Source of the DNA: Moniliophthora roreri
Lineage: Eukaryota > Basidiomycota > Agaricomycetes > Agaricales > Marasmiaceae
DNA: 64,000 nt
Assembly (NCBI GenBank): GCA_001466705.2
Contig: LATX02000186.1
Location: 124,001-188,000 of the forward strand
Direction: 5' to 3'
Below, in pieces: positions 11,288 through 21,869 of the stretch; the first letter of the stretch is position 1, and each line of letters opens with the position of its first letter. Below the pieces are notes generated by a model, which ran no database searches, was not told the DNA's origin, and saw only the letters and a program-made list of their open reading frames with translations. The position numbers and the translations under genes were made by a program.

Positions 11288-12508
11288 ATGCATTTTTTGA
11301 CCATTCTCGTTGCTGCTGTCGCATCTACAGCGACTGCACGTACTTTGACGGTTAGGAACAACTGCGCTTATACGGTCTGGTAAGCCCCCGCAAAATCATT
11401 CTCTTTCATGACGCGTTGTTAATCTAGTCCCCTGGCAGGCCCGCGGTACATCTCTTCATAAATCAGCCGATAAGAATCACTCCTCATGAACCCATTAGAT
11501 CTTTACCGACTCTAGCTGTGGAGGTACCGCGCCAGACCAACCAACCGGGTGAGCTGCACTATTGCAAGCCTCTGAGCAGCACATCTGATATGTTTTTATC
11601 TCAGCTGGCAAGCCGATCCGAACAGCAGTGTCACCTTCGATGTAGATGATTGGAAATGCGGTCGGATCTGGGTAAAGAGATTTAGAATCTCGCTTCAATC
11701 TCGCTAAAACATTTAAAATGAGCTTTAGGGTCGGGCAGGGTGTGATTTTGGTGGCGTAGGTTCTTGTCTGACAGGAAGCTGCGAAGGAAGACTTGAGTGT
11801 ACCGGAAGCGTATGTGCATCTTTTATCCGCATGGCTACAAACTCTGAACTATCTCCAAGTACGAACCGCCTGCGACTGTTGCAGAATGGACGTTCAGCGA
11901 GACTGGGGATTTTTACGATGGTAACACGAGCCTTGTTGATTCTTATTCGTAACACTCAAAGCCCTTCTCTACAGTCTCTGTGGTTGATGGGTTTAATATA
12001 CCGATGGCTATCACTAACAGCCAGAGCTGTGCAGAAGCCTCGTGCCCTGTCGATCTCAATCAGAACTGTGTGCTTCCCTCCCGAGTTAACACTACCAGTC
12101 CGATTCCAACTCACGAGTGCTCTTCTACTCAGGCCCCGTAGAACTCTAAGGTGCTTTTAATGCCGACGGACAGGTGGTCGGGTGTAATAGCGACTGCCTC
12201 GTCGATGCCAACCCAAGTTCGTGCTCTTACCCTGCCCTCGGCTCCACATTATTGACTTGTACACAGGTGACTCTGCTAGCTGCTGTACTGGTAGTCATAG
12301 CCAGCCAGCAAACTGCCCAGCTAGCGGCGTCCCGAACTATGCTTACTTTAGTAGGCACTGATCTATATACTGCAAGGGTTCCATACTGACCAATGCTGTA
12401 GAAAACAACTGTCCGAGGGCATATGCATTCGTTTATGATGAATCCAGTGGTTCTATTAATACCTGCGCTGGTAAAAGACCCGATTATACTCTTACATTCT
12501 GTCCTTGA
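11288..12508 (+). CDS. Secreted thaumatin-like protein
   Basis: Small extracellular Cys-rich protein of the thaumatin/PR-5 family, which in fungi is linked to beta-glucan binding or hydrolysis. It has a clear signal peptide (MHFLTILVAAVASTATA) and then RTLTVRNNCAYTVW. Very short exons joined by 45-70 nt introns give WPA, IFTDSSCGGTAPDQPTGW, VTFDVDDWKCGRIWGRAGCDF, SCLTGSCEGRLECTG, EPPATVAEWTFSETGDFYD, VSVVDGFNIPMAITNSQSC, SCPVDLNQNC, NADGQVVGCNSDCLVDANP, DSASCCTGSHSQPANCPA and NCPRAYAFVYDESSG, with stop at 12506-12508. The REDDD-type acidic cleft blocks and paired cysteines are present. One problem is an exon around 12132-12150 that reads PVEL, then TAA (12147-12149), then GAF. Either the acceptor is a few bases later or this allele is broken. 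Confidence 0.8.
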
Positions 12509-12857
12509 TTGTCGAATAATAAGAAGCCAATCCACCTAATCATACCTTTCCTTTTGTTCGAACTCGCGAAACGTGCTTGTAGTCCCTGGATGACGATACC
12601 TGCATAGCCGGAAACAAGCGAATGAAGTGATTCTTGATTTCGTTCCGCTCAATGCGAGCTTTCACATACAAAATGAAGAAGCAGCATGCTTACGGGGCAG
12701 CAGTAAGATCTGGATCTTCTCGCCTATGGACTTATGGTACTGCCAGGTGCAGTTGGCAGGTCTGCGTGATACAGAAATGACAGGTCTCTCGTGAGAAAAA
12801 AATCCACATTTCTTTTTCCCTCAGAATCCCTTTTGCCATTCCTCATTTTCCGTATCT

Positions 12858-14409
12858 ATGGCACATGCGCCATCTCTACGCCAGCGGCTCTTCTCAACGT
12901 CGTCCAGGAAGCAGCCAGAGATACCCAGTCATGCAGCCGAGCCTACCACGAGTACAAGTAGTGAGTAAAACAAGTATCTTGTCGGTTTCCAGCGTAGAAA
13001 TCTGACTTGGAAGTTAGCTACCTTGCCTCCAGACGTAGTATCGCCGCAATCTCATGAAAATGATACCCATGCATCCCCCGAAAACGACAGGGAACAGGGT
13101 TCTCTCAATACCACTCTCACTAATACCCGCCGAAATAAGCGTGTACCATTCTACCGAAGAAGAACGGGGAACAAGTCTACCACATCAGAGTTGATAAAAC
13201 CACAACCGACACGTTTAGCACGCACGAGACCTTCACTCCTCACCAGAGTCGTCTACAAAGTCGTTCCATGTGTTGGAGGCTCTCAGCCAGTCACGCCAAC
13301 TACACCCACCGCCGTCGAATCCAAGTCGAATCCCACAGACGCCAAATCAGATTCCGAGTTACCTAGTTCGGAAAACAATCAGGCTACTACCATTCCTCCC
13401 ACTGACACGCTGATGGTTCCTTCAAACCCAACTCCCACACCTCCATCACCAACCGACTCTGAGATTATCATACCTCCACCACCCACGACGCAACTTTTAC
13501 CAGAAGATGAGACGGATGGGCTCACAAGTGGCGCGGTTCAGCCGCCGGGATCGACGGGGCTTAGCAAGGTCGAGCAAGATGGTGATTCTGAGCTGACGGA
13601 TTCAGTCGAAGACGATCAGGCAGAGGAAGAACGTCTGATCAGGAGTGGTGGTACAGGAATACCAATTGGACCGGTGAGCTGTAAAAAAGCTGCGTACAAG
13701 ACCGTCTACTGATTAGAACGCATCCATCGCAGGACGGCATACCAATGCCACTCTTACCACCAATTGCACCAGAACACGTTGGGCGGAAATGCCTGGTTCT
13801 TGATCTAGACGAAACGCTTGTCCATAGTAATTACAGGGTATGCCGTTCCATGACATGCCACGCCACCACACGCCACTAATATCCCATGCGTAGCCCATAC
13901 CAAACCCAGATTTTATTGTGCCCGTTGAAATCGAATACAACTGGCACCATTTCCATGTCCTCAAGAGGCCAGGAGTGGATGAATTCTTAAGGGAGATGGG
14001 CAGGATATACGAGGTGGTGGTTTTTACTGCTAGCTTAAGCAAGTACGCGGATCCGGTGCTCGACCAACTAGACACCTCGCGGGTTGTGGCCCATAGGCTG
14101 TTCAGAGAAAGCTGTTACAATCATAAAGGCAACTACGTAAAGGTGCGTCGTGTGCCTCGTTGTTCCTTGGCCCGCGTTAAAGCTTTCACATAGGATCTGT
14201 CTCAACTAGGCCGTCCAATAGCCGATACAATAATTCTCGACAACTCGCCCGCATCTTACATCTTTCACCCGAACAACGCGGTGCCCGTGAGCAGTTGGTT
14301 CAACGATCCTCACGATACCGAGTTGACAGGGTTGATACCATTTCTGACCGATCTAGCTGAGATGGGCGTCCAGGATGTTACAAAGATATTGGACGGCGCG
14401 CGATACTAA
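12858..14409 (+). CDS. PSR1: PSR1-like plasma-membrane HAD phosphatase (NIF/SCP family)
   Basis: CTD-small-phosphatase-like Ser/Thr phosphatase; the yeast Psr1/Psr2 relatives sit at the plasma membrane and act in sodium and general stress signalling. Five exons in consistent phase (12858-12960, 13018-13673, 13733-13837, 13894-14142, 14194-14409) give about 442 aa. The first 250 residues are Pro/Ser/Thr-rich and low complexity. The catalytic domain opens with [15 protein letters not shown], which holds the DxDxT nucleophile motif. It continues with [69 protein letters not shown] and [12 protein letters not shown], the full set of NIF-domain motifs. Intact. It is convergent with the GST at 15007-15885. 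Confidence 0.92.
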
Positions 14410-15006
14410 TCAATTCGCATCATTGATTTATGAACTTATATACACACTCACACATTCATTTGCTCTTTTTTCTGGTTTTTTTTAAGCTCCTCGCTTCCTT
14501 GCTCTTATGCTTTTGCATTTGCATCTGCACTAAGTTATTCCCCTTGCTTTGCGCTCCTGTCATTTTTTACGCTCTTATTTTGGGTTTCAGTGGTTGTTCA
14601 TCTGGATGGATCAGCTTCTCTCCCCGTTTACCGATTCCCCAGTTTGTTGTGGCAGACATCATACCTTCTTCCTGCTGTATTGTAGCTGGTGACCCATTCA
14701 CTTTTCTACCTCTACGAAGTGTTCACGAGGAACCCTGCACAAAAGGATTATACGTATTTAAGACACATTTACAAGTTCATTGCATTTAGATCGCAGTCGT
14801 TCATTTGGATTTTCATTTTGGTTCTTTTGTATTCAACATTTCGAGGTTGATGTGTTTGCAATAGACGCGTATTTCTCGGAACCGGGTGCGAATCAGGAAG
14901 TTGACAAGAATACGTAGTATCCGGTTCTTCGACTACAAGTACAGGTACTTTCTTTTTTGTCTTTTTTTTTTTGTATTCACTTTCAGAGCTTTGACGAATC
15001 TTCGAG
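14410..15006. other. T-rich convergent intergenic region
   Basis: Shared 3' region of two convergent genes, with long pyrimidine/T-rich runs (for example 14461-14520 and 14949-14975) as expected for untranslated 3' sequence. No gene seen. Confidence 0.55.
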
Positions 15007-15885
15007 TCACTGAGGAACCTTCAATCCCCTTTGCGTTGCGTCGCGGGCCTCGAATCTGTCGACCCAAGCCTGAGAAGAATAAGTCAACTTTCACATGTCT
15101 GGAGGTAGCTTGATGGACGACATACCTTCACTTTAGGGAATTCCTTCTCAAGGTCGATTCCCAAGCTTGAGGATCGTCTGACCCTAAGGATGACGGTAAG
15201 GATGACGAAGGAACGAGGAACTAATTAGCCTGTACTCACCATGTAACGGCCTTGATATCGGCAATGGTATATTTGTTGCCAACGAGATGATCGAATTTCG
15301 AGAGACGAGATTCAAGGACGCCATAGAGCCTTCTCGTTTCGTTGAGGTAACGAGTCTGAGCGTATGGGCTAAGTCGACGCCGTTAGTTGGGATGTACCTT
15401 GAACAAAGGCGCGCGCAACGTACATCTTCTCAGGAGCATACACCACAAAGTGATTGGCTTGACCCTGCATAGGGCCCACACCGCCATGCTAGAAGAACGC
15501 CTATCAGCGATAAACCCATTTGTATAGATTGCCGTTATACACGCACCGTGAAGAAGAGCCATTGCAACAACTCGCTGTATTCCTTCGGGTTCTTGGAAGG
15601 ACTGAAACCAAACTTGTTCTCCTTGTCGAATTCGGCAGCGAGGTAGAGCAGGATAGCACTGGTTTCGAAGACGGGGAAGCCGTTGTGGGTGATGGCAGGG
15701 ATACGTCCATTAGGGTTGATTTCCAAATACCACGGAGACTTGACTTGGTTATGAACCTTGCCGATGTCGCTGTCTCTGATAGACATCGCGACAGTTTCGT
15801 ATGGAACACCGAGCTCTTCCAAGAAGACAGAGATCGGGTGGCCATTGGGAGTAGGCGCGGTGTAGAGAATAACTTTGTCGGACAT
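15007..15885 (-). CDS. Glutathione S-transferase, Ure2p-like class
   Basis: Cytosolic GST that conjugates or reduces electrophiles with glutathione. The ATG at 15885 opens MSDKVILYTAPTPNGHPIS, whose NGHxIS pattern is typical of the Ure2p-like class active-site loop. FLEELGVPYE, NPNGRIPAITHNG and VFETSAILLYLAAEFD follow (the ES/TS glutathione-binding turn). Exons then give QWLFFT, GPMQGQANHFVVYAPEK, TRYLNETRRLYGVLESRL, VGNKYTIADIKAVTW, GIDLEKEFPKV and a terminal AWVDRFEARDATQRGL, with stop at 15007-15009. At least five short introns are needed and all have GT-AG ends. It looks intact. Confidence 0.9.
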
Positions 15886-17192
15886 TGCGAGTATTGACGA
15901 AGAAGAGAAGAGTCGTTTTCTGAATGGGGTTTGGGAATCAGGAGCAGCTTTATATGTGGATCGACAGTGAGAGGATGCCCGACTTGGCTGACCAAGATTC
16001 CTCAAAATGATGTCATATGGTGGAATTATTCTGACGAATCTCATGATTACTGAGCTTTCCCAAATCCGATGACTAAAAAGAAAAGAATGGAAGTTGAGTG
16101 AGACTGAGAAGGATTTCAAAGACGCAAGGAAGAGCGAACCTAGGTTGCGTGGGCTTTGAATGAAAACACGAAGAAACGATTAGAAATCTTTATAGCCTTC
16201 GTTATCTAATTGGTCCGGCGAGATCACGGATTATTCGACGATACTGTTAAGGTCTCGTATCAAGACAAGGAGCCGGCTACCAGATTGTTCTCCATACTAC
16301 AAACCCACTTGCTGGCTAAGCTGGAGGGACACCAACGTGTCGAGCACGACGGCACCGCACAACTCTTAGGAGTCGGAGCAAGACCATGCTCGAGGAGTTG
16401 AGTATCTCGATAGGAATCCCCTGTCGCAGGGAGCGGCATTGACCATGGAGCAAGTTTGCGAGCATCCAACCGGTAAGGACTGTCCTTTGGCAAGAGCGGG
16501 CTTGTAGCTTCGTTGGTCACATCGCGACGTTCTGATGTTTGAGAACGAGTACAATGTGTAATGGGAATTGTTTTCCTCATGTTCTCACTTCGACTTTCGA
16601 GGCTATATGTAAACGATGTTTCGGCGACAAAGTATTCCACGAATGTCAAGCCTAGGTTCCTGCTTGGAAACATTGAGCCGCCAATGCTTTCTTATGTGTA
16701 AGACACCGCACCACAGAAACCATTCGTGATGACTCCAAACTCGCATTCACAAGTCCTTGCTCCTAATTTAGGAGGTGGTCGGGACAAATGGATCATTCTA
16801 TACCTGATTCTCGTGATATCGTAGAATGGATGCCTAATGAACCAGAGTTTCTATCTGGTCAACCTGGAGATGATTGCTGTCAAATCCACAAATACAAAAT
16901 TGACGAATATCCACGCACCTCACACCCTAGACCTATACATGACCTTCCGTGTAGGAATCAGAAAACATTTTGCTAAGAAGAAGAAAGGATTGCCAATGTA
17001 ACCTGATTCTGACGGCGAATGGTGAGGTGATGCTGGTCAAAGTGTAAGGTGTCACGGTCAGGTCGCAGTCACTCTTCTGACAGACCATCACTACGTCAGA
17101 CCCAGATAGCTACATAGGCCATTCCTGACCAGTGAGTATGTTACTTCCTCTCAATTCATGGCTATAAGACGTATGTAGATCACTTGGGCCCA
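15886..17192. other. Intergenic region, no gene recognised
   Basis: About 1.3 kb between the GST start and the next F-box start. The longest ORF (16260-16673, minus, 137 codons) has no recognisable domain and no paralogue in the window, so I do not call it. This span should hold the GST promoter. Confidence 0.5.
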
Positions 17193-18962
17193 ATGTCGCG
17201 GTTCAACCTTGCGGATCCCAACGTCATTTACGAGCAGCAATACCGGCAAATGTTGGACTCGATGGCATTCATCGCGGACAGGGCCAGAGAAGCTTGCGAA
17301 AATCCCAGTCTGGGCGGTGTTCTGTGCGACAGATGCAAGGCAGAATTGCATACCACAGAACATCCGCTGCCTCCACGCGACTGGGTCCATTCAGGCTCAA
17401 ACCACCTGCTATCGGAGCCAGAGGTTGCACAAACCCTTGCATTCATTAAGGACGAAGAGCAAGACATGGAACTTTACGATAAAGAATTCGCTCGTTTGCT
17501 TCGACTCATGGACTTGCTCCTGCAAGCGAGGTTCGCTCTTCAGGCACGCCTGGATCAACGACGTAACCTCCTGTCCCCAATGCGACGGATCCCGAACGAG
17601 GTGTGGGCCAACATATTTGAGCACGTCTGCAATGGTACTCACATGTATCGTTCGGACTCTGACAAATACGCGCTCATGGTCCATAGCAACGTAATTCGGA
17701 AAGAGATCGAAGCACGACCTTTGATTATCTCTCATGTCTCCTCACATTGGCGAAATATCATAGTCGGTCTTCCACGTCTTTGGTCTTCCATCTCCGTGAA
17801 CGTATACGGATTGAATCATAACATCTGCCCACTTCTCGACCTCTTTCTTCAAAATTCGAAAGACGTCCCATTGCAAATCGAGATCGCGGATGTTCACCTT
17901 ACCGGCCAGGAAAACGGGCCTCAGTTGGCGCTGAAGGACAAATTTACCTCTCATGGGAAGGCTGCCGTCATTGCTCTTCTGTCAGGAGCATCGAGATACA
18001 CAGACCTCAAGCTTGACCTCGCAGAGGACTGGGAAGCCATCTCCTTCGAGGATCCGCCAAGTGTCACGTTCCCGATCCTACGCTCATTCCGCACCTGCAG
18101 TGAGGGACGTGTTGACCAGGAAGGACCGGATGACGCTTCACGTTGGTTCTGGGATGCCATTCATAGCGCACCAAACCTCAAGTACGTCAAAACCGACAAC
18201 TTCCTACATGAAGATATGGTTCCCTACGCTCAGCTCACAACATACAAGATTCATTATTTGACGAGCACGAGGCGACTTCTAGAATTGCTGGAATTGGCGT
18301 CCAACCTAGAGTCCTTCGAGGTAAACCTTTGGAACCCGCAAAGACAGTCTCAGGCCAGAAGTGTGACCTGCAGCTCTCTTCGGAGTCTGTTCCTCCGGTC
18401 CTATCGACACCATTCGGAAGGATATGCCTCTGTTTTCGACTCCCTTGGTGTGCCATCCCTTACTGATCTCGGCCTACGATGTGGTTTTGGGTACAGGAAG
18501 CCGAGCGGTCACTCCTTCCCCTGGCAGTCGTTGAAGGGAATGATCGAGCGGTCTTCCTGTTCGCTACTCAAATTATCGCTGTATCTCGAACACGACACGT
18601 ACGCCGACAGCGCCATGCTCGAATTCCTTCACGGCGTTCCAACTCTGGCCGAATTGGAGTTCCATTTCTGCGAGAGCGAAGGGCAAGACGAGAAGACGGC
18701 GCTAGCGGATGTTGCAAGCAAGGTGATGGAAAGCCTTTGCATTGGGGAGTCCCACGAGTCCAGGAAACTTCTCCCCAGACTTTCGAAGGTTTTGTTCAAA
18801 ATCAGGCCCTGGGGGACGGAATGCGACGATTTGGTTGTCGGGGCTCTAACCACGAGCATGGAGCGATTGGCGTCTTCGAGAAGTTCATCTTATCTCAAGG
18901 CTCGAGGGTTACTCGACAGGGTTTGTCCACTCGCTGTTCCACGTGTGGAATTTTCCCCATGA
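17193..18962 (+). CDS. F-box/LRR-like protein, CxxC family
   Basis: Single-exon gene of about 589 aa from the ATG at 17193 (frame open slightly upstream only through a TTG). GGVLCDRCKAELH carries the CxxC knuckle (C45/C48). An acidic, helical segment with heptad-like leucines follows (ELYDKEFARLLRLMDLLLQ). The F-box reads LLSPMRRIPNEVWANIFEHV, then SHVSSHWRNIIVGLPRLWSS, then an LRR-like C-terminal half including FPWQSLKGMIERSSCSLLKL. It lacks the LTxxGMxCT end shared by three other copies. A role as SCF ligase adaptor is inferred from the family; the target is unknown. Intact. Confidence 0.85.
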   Translation: MSRFNLADPNVIYEQQYRQMLDSMAFIADRAREACENPSLGGVLCDRCKAELHTTEHPLPPRDWVHSGSNHLLSEPEVAQTLAFIKDEEQDMELYDKEFARLLRLMDLLLQARFALQARLDQRRNLLSPMRRIPNEVWANIFEHVCNGTHMYRSDSDKYALMVHSNVIRKEIEARPLIISHVSSHWRNIIVGLPRLWSSISVNVYGLNHNICPLLDLFLQNSKDVPLQIEIADVHLTGQENGPQLALKDKFTSHGKAAVIALLSGASRYTDLKLDLAEDWEAISFEDPPSVTFPILRSFRTCSEGRVDQEGPDDASRWFWDAIHSAPNLKYVKTDNFLHEDMVPYAQLTTYKIHYLTSTRRLLELLELASNLESFEVNLWNPQRQSQARSVTCSSLRSLFLRSYRHHSEGYASVFDSLGVPSLTDLGLRCGFGYRKPSGHSFPWQSLKGMIERSSCSLLKLSLYLEHDTYADSAMLEFLHGVPTLAELEFHFCESEGQDEKTALADVASKVMESLCIGESHESRKLLPRLSKVLFKIRPWGTECDDLVVGALTTSMERLASSRSSSYLKARGLLDRVCPLAVPRVEFSP

Positions 18963-19146
18963 TACTGGAGCATCTAGGATGTCTGCCTGAATTGAGGCCT
19001 TATATGCAAAATCTCGGTACATGGTTTTACCAGTTGCTTATTTGTAACTTATTCCTCCTCTGTAATGAGTAATGTTTTTCCACTCATAATGGACAAGTAC
19101 TATTGGTTAGCGCTCAATTGGAACCCGTACAAAGAATACATATCAA

Positions 19147-20169
19147 TCAATAGTCAAAGTTCAGCAACAATCCATAGCCTATAGGACTCAGAATCAGAGT
19201 CCTCCTACGGAAGGGAACGAAAAACAGAAATGAACGCCCTCGTTCTTTGGACTGTCTAGCCTTTCCTTCAGCTGAGCACGTTTGAAGGGGTTCCAATCGT
19301 ATCGAGCGTATCGAGCCCGATATCCACATATCCTATCATAAACGATCCGAACACCTTGTAACGCGGTGATGCTTGAGTCCATAGTCCATCCCAAGGCTGA
19401 CGAGACGGCTATTAGCTCTCGATTCGGCCATGGAAAGCATGACCACTGCTTCATCTTCACCAAAGCCGTACCCGTCTTTGAAGTGAAGTTCGAGGTGAGT
19501 CAGCATTGGTGCAACACTTGCTGCTGAGCGCATGTTCGGGGAGAGTAAGACGGTGAAGAGGTTATTTGACTGTTTCTCGTTACTCTGGGCGGTATGCATG
19601 CAAAGGAATCGTGGGAGTCGAAATAGTGAATACGAATTTGAAGTCTAGAGTTTTGGATCTTCTGAGGAACGATGCTACGAGGCTTGTATATCCGCTTTGA
19701 GATTGAAGAGATTGACAGAAATAGATGTCCGAAGTCGGGGAAGATTGTGGATGATCTCTCGCCAACGTGAGCAGACCTGAGAGAGAACGACGGGTGGCAC
19801 TATGATCTTCCGATGTGTCACAGACAGTGCGTTTTCCTCCGATTGACAGACTTCAGTGAATATGTTCGTCCATAATTCCACGGGAAGTTTCCTCATCGCA
19901 GAGAGAGAGCTACGGCGGTGACTGAGTAGTATCTCGAGCTCAGCTCTCTCCTTCTCCATTAAATCCATTGTCTGATGAAGTCGTTCGATTTCTTGGATGC
20001 AACGATTTAGTATACGTTCCCTTGTTTGTATGCATGCGTTGATGTCCGCCGCTGCAGACTCCGAATCAGAGCCATACGTCCCGAAATCGCCGTCCGCTCG
20101 CTGAACGAGAAGTTCATGGTTGCATCGATCGCATAGCAAAATGCGAGAGACAACATGAGAGCGAATCAC
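19147..20169 (-). pseudogene. F-box/LRR-like gene with internal deletion, tandem copy of 21870-23681
   Basis: The 5' part matches the neighbouring gene closely: ILLCDRCNHELL, RSSLSAMRKLPVELWTNIF, then SVTHRKIIVPPVVLSQVCSR. The paralogue's ATG is replaced by GTG at 20167-20169. The reading frame breaks near 19680, after LFNLKADI. Roughly 250 codons of the LRR region are then missing. The sequence resumes with the paralogue's C-terminal part (APMLTHLELHFKDGYGFGED, MLSMAESRANSRLVSLGM, YDWNPFKRAQLKERLDSP) in shifted frames, ending near 19147 in SPIGYGLLLNFDY. Clearly non-functional as an F-box/LRR protein. Confidence 0.88.
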
Positions 20170-20311
20170 TGTAATTCTATAAGTTGAGTGAATTTAGCCC
20201 AAAATATGGTCAACGGGTGGCGGCAGTAAGTACCTCTACAGTGTTATCCAGGTAGCAGTGTTTCACGAGAGAACCTAAAATTGAGCAACTGTTTTCAGTA
20301 TCGGTATAAAG

Positions 20312-21006
20312 CAGGTAGGGCTTTTAGCAGATCGGATGAACCGCCATCATCCGAGCGATGAGAGGTCGTATTCGGATGGCGGATGGGCCTCTCGACGAAT
20401 GCCAACCGACGGAGGTATCCAACCAATCCTATGATGAAACAGCGGATGGATGAGTCACGTGGGTTGATGAGCCGTCGGTGGGTCGTTATGGGCCACCGGA
20501 GCTCTACTTCTAAGTTCTAAAGGGGTGGTCGCCTTTGATGTTTGAGGAGGAAGTGGGTGTTGTATCAACAATTTTCAGTGTATTTGACTGAATTGGGGTT
20601 GCATTTCAGCACTTCTAGGTACGTGTTGTGAGTATTCATCAATTACAGATCCTACACCAAAGACTTCATGGTCAGATAACAAGAACAGACTCGGAACAGA
20701 TGAATTAACCCGCACCTGAAACCCTATGCTCCCCGGCCTGCCCCTCCTCTTATATTAGCTTCAAAGACCAGAATATCGAATAGGGTTCCTCGAACAACTT
20801 TGGGTTGATTTTGGGCTTGCTGAAGGCAATGCTGACGTGGGTAAGAAATTTTCACGTGCGAAGGAGTTCGTTGCAAGCGCTGGCTTAGCGCTCATCCGCC
20901 GGATTATCTGTACCATCCACCGATGCGGATTTCTCTCTCGACTACGACCACCCGAGCGGATGGATCCGTATCCGATCCTCATCCGATCCGCTAGGAGCCC
21001 TACCTG
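20312..21006. mobile_element. Candidate non-autonomous DNA transposon (TIR element, MITE-like)
   Basis: The ends are imperfect inverted repeats of about 26 bp. The left end starts caggtagggc at 20312 and reads on to gatcggatga. The right end (read on the other strand from 21006) starts caggtagggc and also reaches gatcggatga, with three mismatches in between. Subterminal GGATG/CATCC-type motifs recur inside both ends, as in hAT-like elements. No transposase ORF is present in the roughly 0.7 kb body. I could not identify a clear target-site duplication, so the exact ends and the superfamily remain open. It separates the F-box pseudogene from its intact paralogue. Confidence 0.6.
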
Positions 21007-21869
21007 AGGCAAGAGAGAACCCGTGGGCCGTAAGTCGGAGAACGAATGAATAGTCTTATACAGCCTGTAGACTCGAAAGGGTGTCTCTTGCCCCTCCTAA
21101 GGGAAGTATCGGAAGTGATGTAAAGGATATGAAATTTGTCTTCGGGTAGGGGCAAGTCACCGTATTCCTCTCGACCTGGATATCAGGAAGGCATGTGAAA
21201 CGGGACATAGCAAAATTCAGCTTTCGCCGGCGTGCACTGCTCGCAGTCAAGCCGGCTTTTGAGATTTCAGCCTCATACGATGCCAAGGATATGGGTTAAT
21301 ATCATAACAATGATGTATTAGAGTTTGCGCATGTAGAATAGAAAATGTCTAGCTTTTTGTTGAGAACTGATTAGTGGGAGGCGTCAGTCTTGTCCGACTT
21401 CCAAAACTGGGAGGACTCAGGCGGTGCATGCAACTGTGATAATGGTGGAGAATCGATTGTTGGTACGGGTGGTATTGGGATTGGCCGAGATCATGGACGT
21501 GAAGAAGTCGAAGGTGTTGGCAAGGCATTGAGTTGTGACGCGCATGTTGATGGTTGACCTTGACGACATCTGACCAGGCTGACAGCTATGGGAAATATTT
21601 CTGTCGCCGAGGCACCAGAGGAAAGACTAATTTTTTCCAAGTCCCGTTTCACACGCCTTCCCGATATATCGAGGGCGACGGTGGGTACCAGCCGCTTGAA
21701 CCGCTTCGCAGACTCAGCCTCCCATCATCCGAATTTCAAATTTCTGCGAAGCGGGTGGCAACGAGCGTACACAGCCTGAGCCACCCTGTAGGCCGTTCTT
21801 TCTGGGAAAACGGATTTTTTGTCAATCTCGTAGGACATTTGGACACCATATTATTTACTATCGAATACA

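Noticed and set aside
15504..15995. Alternative minus and plus ORFs over the GST
   Set aside because: Out-of-frame shadows of GST exon 1.
16260..16673. 137-codon minus-strand ORF in the gap before the F-box gene
   Set aside because: No recognisable motif, no paralogue and no clear splice partners; not enough to call a gene.
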